Assembly: GCA_031266135.1 (NCBI GenBank)
Contig: JAISBP010000001.1
Location: 1 to 64,000 of the forward strand
DNA length: 64,000 bases
Direction of reading: 5' to 3'
Source: Holosporales bacterium
GTDB lineage: Bacteria > Pseudomonadota > Alphaproteobacteria > RUG11792
Shown here one piece after another: positions 62,037 to 64,000 of this stretch. Each line of letters starts with the position of its first letter. The first letter of the stretch is position 1. The notes under the pieces were generated by a model. The model was not told where the DNA came from and did no database searches. It saw only the letters and a program-made list of their open reading frames with translations. Position numbers and translations under genes: made by a program.

Positions 62037-64000
62037 ATGCTCCTTCGGCGATTATCAAGGGTCCTCTTCTATTTTGCTAGCGTTTTATTTTTAGTCATTT
62101 TCTCAATAGTTGTTATCTTCTTTTATTATGGCAGGAGTTTACCGAGTGAAACGACACTCCTATATTATTCGCCACCCGTCACGACGAAGGTATACTCATC
62201 ATCCGATGAATTGATAGAAGAATACGCGATCGAACACCGAGTCATCATTCCATTCAATCAGATCCCACGGATAGTGAAGGGAGCTTTTATTATTTCTGAG
62301 GATCGAGAGTTCTATAACCATTCTGGAATTAGCTTTTACAGCCTGCTACGGGCTATCGTAGAAAATACCGCGAAAAAGACGTGGAATAAAAAGCCGGCTG
62401 GTGGATCGACGATAACCCAGCAGATAGCCAAGAACCTGCTCGTTGGAAATGCACGGAGTATAACCCGTAAGTTCCGTGAGGCAATCATGGCCTTCCGGAT
62501 TGAGTCCACAATTAGCAAAGACAAAATCTTCGAAATTTATTTAAATCAATTATATTTGGGGAAGGGCTGTTATGGGATAGTCGAGGCGTGTAATTATTAT
62601 TTCGATAAAAGGATTGAGGATATAGAACCACATGAAGCGGCATTCCTAGCGGCGATACCGAGTGCTCCATCCGTCTACATCAGTCCTCAAAACTACCCAA
62701 AAATATTGATGAAGAGGAACTCGATATTATACCAGATGCGTGATATGCATTATATTTCCGATATGCAATTAAAGAAGGCAATTTCTACGCCCATCAAAAT
62801 AAAGCTCAGGAAAAATAAGGTATCTTCTCCGTACTTCTCCGACGAAATCTTCAAAATATTTTCACAAATAATCCCACGGGAAGTATTTTTACGATGCGGG
62901 TATAGCATTACGACCACGATGAATAAGCGGATACAATACTGTGCGGCCAAGGCATTGGAGGATGGCCTAATAGAATTCACGAAAACCAAGCCGTGGAAAG
63001 GTGTGATTCGTAACATCGAGAAAAACATGAATAGTGCCGATAAGATCTTGAAAGATTTAAATGCACAACTGCCGAGTACAATCAATAAAATTACGGCCTG
63101 CGTTATTTATGATATTAATGACTCTATTTTGATGTGCAGAGATGTTCATGGGAAACCAATCAAAATAGAGAAAGATCAGCATCATTATTTAGATGCCAGC
63201 TTTAGGGTTGGAGATGTCATCCTGTGCAGATCTACGGGGTCCAATACTTTTGAGCTGTATCAGACTCCGGAAATGACCGGTGGAATAGTCGTCATGGATC
63301 TGTCGAATGGAGACATCTTGGGTATGTCCGGCGGATATAGTTTCGACATCAGCTCATTCAACTGTATTACACAGGCCCAGAGGCAGCCCGGCTCCACGAT
63401 TAAGCCCTTCATATATGCGGCGGCCATAGAGGAAGGGATGGATGAGTACGACATCATCGATGATAAGCCGGTGAGCATCGTCCTATCTCCGGGAGAGATA
63501 TATTCGCCCCATAATTATTCGAAAAAGAGTTATGGAAGAATTGCGATGAGGGACGGCCTGATATACTCCAGGAATTTGGCGACGGTTAATCTGGCGTTGA
63601 ATATAGGCATGTCTCCAATCAATAAATTATTAAAAACAGCAGAGCTGGCGAACAGCAAAATTCCGATTTCTGGAGTATTGGGGGCCATCGAAACGACACC
63701 ATTGAAGCTCCTCACAGCCTTTTCTGCATTCTTCAATGCTGGAATCATGGTTTTCCCCAGATTCATCCTGAACGTCGAGAAATCAAGCGATAATAAATAC
63801 CTCGATGATTCTACGATCAATTTCCTATGCGAAGAACGACAGAAAAGTATTATGTCCAAGGAGACAGCCGAGATCCTCAATAATATGCTGCATGACGTGG
63901 TGGCGTATGGTACGGCCAATAAATTGTTTCCCCTTGAGCAAAGGTATGGTATCAAAATCTTTGGGAAAACTGGAACGACTAATAATTTTAAGGACGCCTG
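62037..64000 (+). CDS. mrcA: Penicillin-binding protein 1A (partial, runs off window)
   Basis: The bifunctional class A PBP begins at ATG 62037 with a membrane anchor (VLFYFASVLFLVIFSIVVIF) and continues to the window end (about 654 residues seen). Glycosyltransferase GT51: catalytic Glu88 in ISEDREFYNHSG and the motif GGSTITQQIAKNLL. Transpeptidase: Ser453 in PGSTIKPFIYAA (SxxK), SRNLATVN (SxN) and FGKTGTTNNFKD (KTG) near the end. Polymerises and cross-links glycan strands. Confidence 0.95.
   Translation, partial: MLLRRLSRVLFYFASVLFLVIFSIVVIFFYYGRSLPSETTLLYYSPPVTTKVYSSSDELIEEYAIEHRVIIPFNQIPRIVKGAFIISEDREFYNHSGISFYSLLRAIVENTAKKTWNKKPAGGSTITQQIAKNLLVGNARSITRKFREAIMAFRIESTISKDKIFEIYLNQLYLGKGCYGIVEACNYYFDKRIEDIEPHEAAFLAAIPSAPSVYISPQNYPKILMKRNSILYQMRDMHYISDMQLKKAISTPIKIKLRKNKVSSPYFSDEIFKIFSQIIPREVFLRCGYSITTTMNKRIQYCAAKALEDGLIEFTKTKPWKGVIRNIEKNMNSADKILKDLNAQLPSTINKITACVIYDINDSILMCRDVHGKPIKIEKDQHHYLDASFRVGDVILCRSTGSNTFELYQTPEMTGGIVVMDLSNGDILGMSGGYSFDISSFNCITQAQRQPGSTIKPFIYAAAIEEGMDEYDIIDDKPVSIVLSPGEIYSPHNYSKKSYGRIAMRDGLIYSRNLATVNLALNIGMSPINKLLKTAELANSKIPISGVLGAIETTPLKLLTAFSAFFNAGIMVFPRFILNVEKSSDNKYLDDSTINFLCEERQKSIMSKETAEILNNMLHDVVAYGTANKLFPLEQRYGIKIFGKTGTTNNFKDA

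Overview
The window looks like a piece of a reduced, moderately AT-rich genome from an intracellular alphaproteobacterium (Holosporales or Rickettsiales type). This rests on gene content and order: rpsB-tsf-pyrH, rnpA-yidD-yidC, miaB-ybeY-corC and rplM-rpsI. About half of the remaining genes are unrecognised Sec-exported proteins, and two are eukaryote-type ubiquitin-specific proteases. I cannot name the genus from sequence alone.

Layout. 0-2 kb: HtrA-like exported protease. 2.2-4.7 kb: rpmH-rnpA-yidD-yidC. 4.7-6.6 kb: three tandem paralogous exported proteins overlapping the yidC end. 7-11.5 kb: accC, two exported orphans, truA and an interrupted exported gene. 11.5-14 kb: rpsB-tsf-pyrH. 14.4-20.9 kb: a MATE transporter, then pgeF-ybaB-ffh-sel1-lnt. 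21.2-24.2 kb: tRNA-Arg, an exported thioredoxin-fold protein and mrdA. 24.2-29.1 kb: a host-interaction block with two C19 ubiquitin proteases and a leucine-rich-repeat protein. 29.5-31.2 kb: a degenerate ABC exporter-like protein and tRNA-Ala. 31.4-36.5 kb: small exported proteins, an AmpG-like transporter, ftsA and an IS630-type relic. 36.8-38.9 kb: rplM-rpsI-dicarboxylate symporter. 39-45 kb: exported proteins, xseA, a tRNA with CAT anticodon and two interrupted exported genes. 45-51.7 kb: gltX, dacA, murA, mutS. 51.8-54.7 kb: exported proteins and a dense repeat cluster. 54.7-58.1 kb: LON domain-miaB-ybeY-corC. 58.2-59.5 kb: two related exported proteins. 59.9-64 kb: Lrp-type regulator, M23 peptidase and PBP1A (runs off the end).

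Two non-gene systems stand out. (1) Six genes for exported proteins carry an uninterrupted poly-G tract of 6-13 G inside the signal peptide or at its cleavage site. Two are in frame (4658-5248, 6010-6570). Four are out of frame by a single base (5360-5895, 11031-11461, 42439-43984, 44318-44993), with a good signal peptide upstream and a long open frame downstream. G runs of 6-8 in essential genes here (accC, xseA, ftsA, mutS) are all in frame, which argues against simple sequencing error. This looks like a phase-variable (contingency) repertoire of secreted effectors. (2) Three families of short palindromic elements (called A, B and C here) fill intergenic space and sometimes nest in one another. 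A C copy of exactly 48 codons sits in frame inside pgeF, like the Rickettsia palindromic elements that insert into genes.

The housekeeping part serves translation, protein export and membrane insertion (ffh, yidC), lipoprotein maturation (lnt), peptidoglycan synthesis and turnover (murA, mrdA, mrcA, dacA, M23, AmpG-like) and division (ftsA). The exported part probably acts on the host cell. Several exported genes lie between short direct repeats copied from the adjacent housekeeping gene, which suggests how they were inserted or duplicated.
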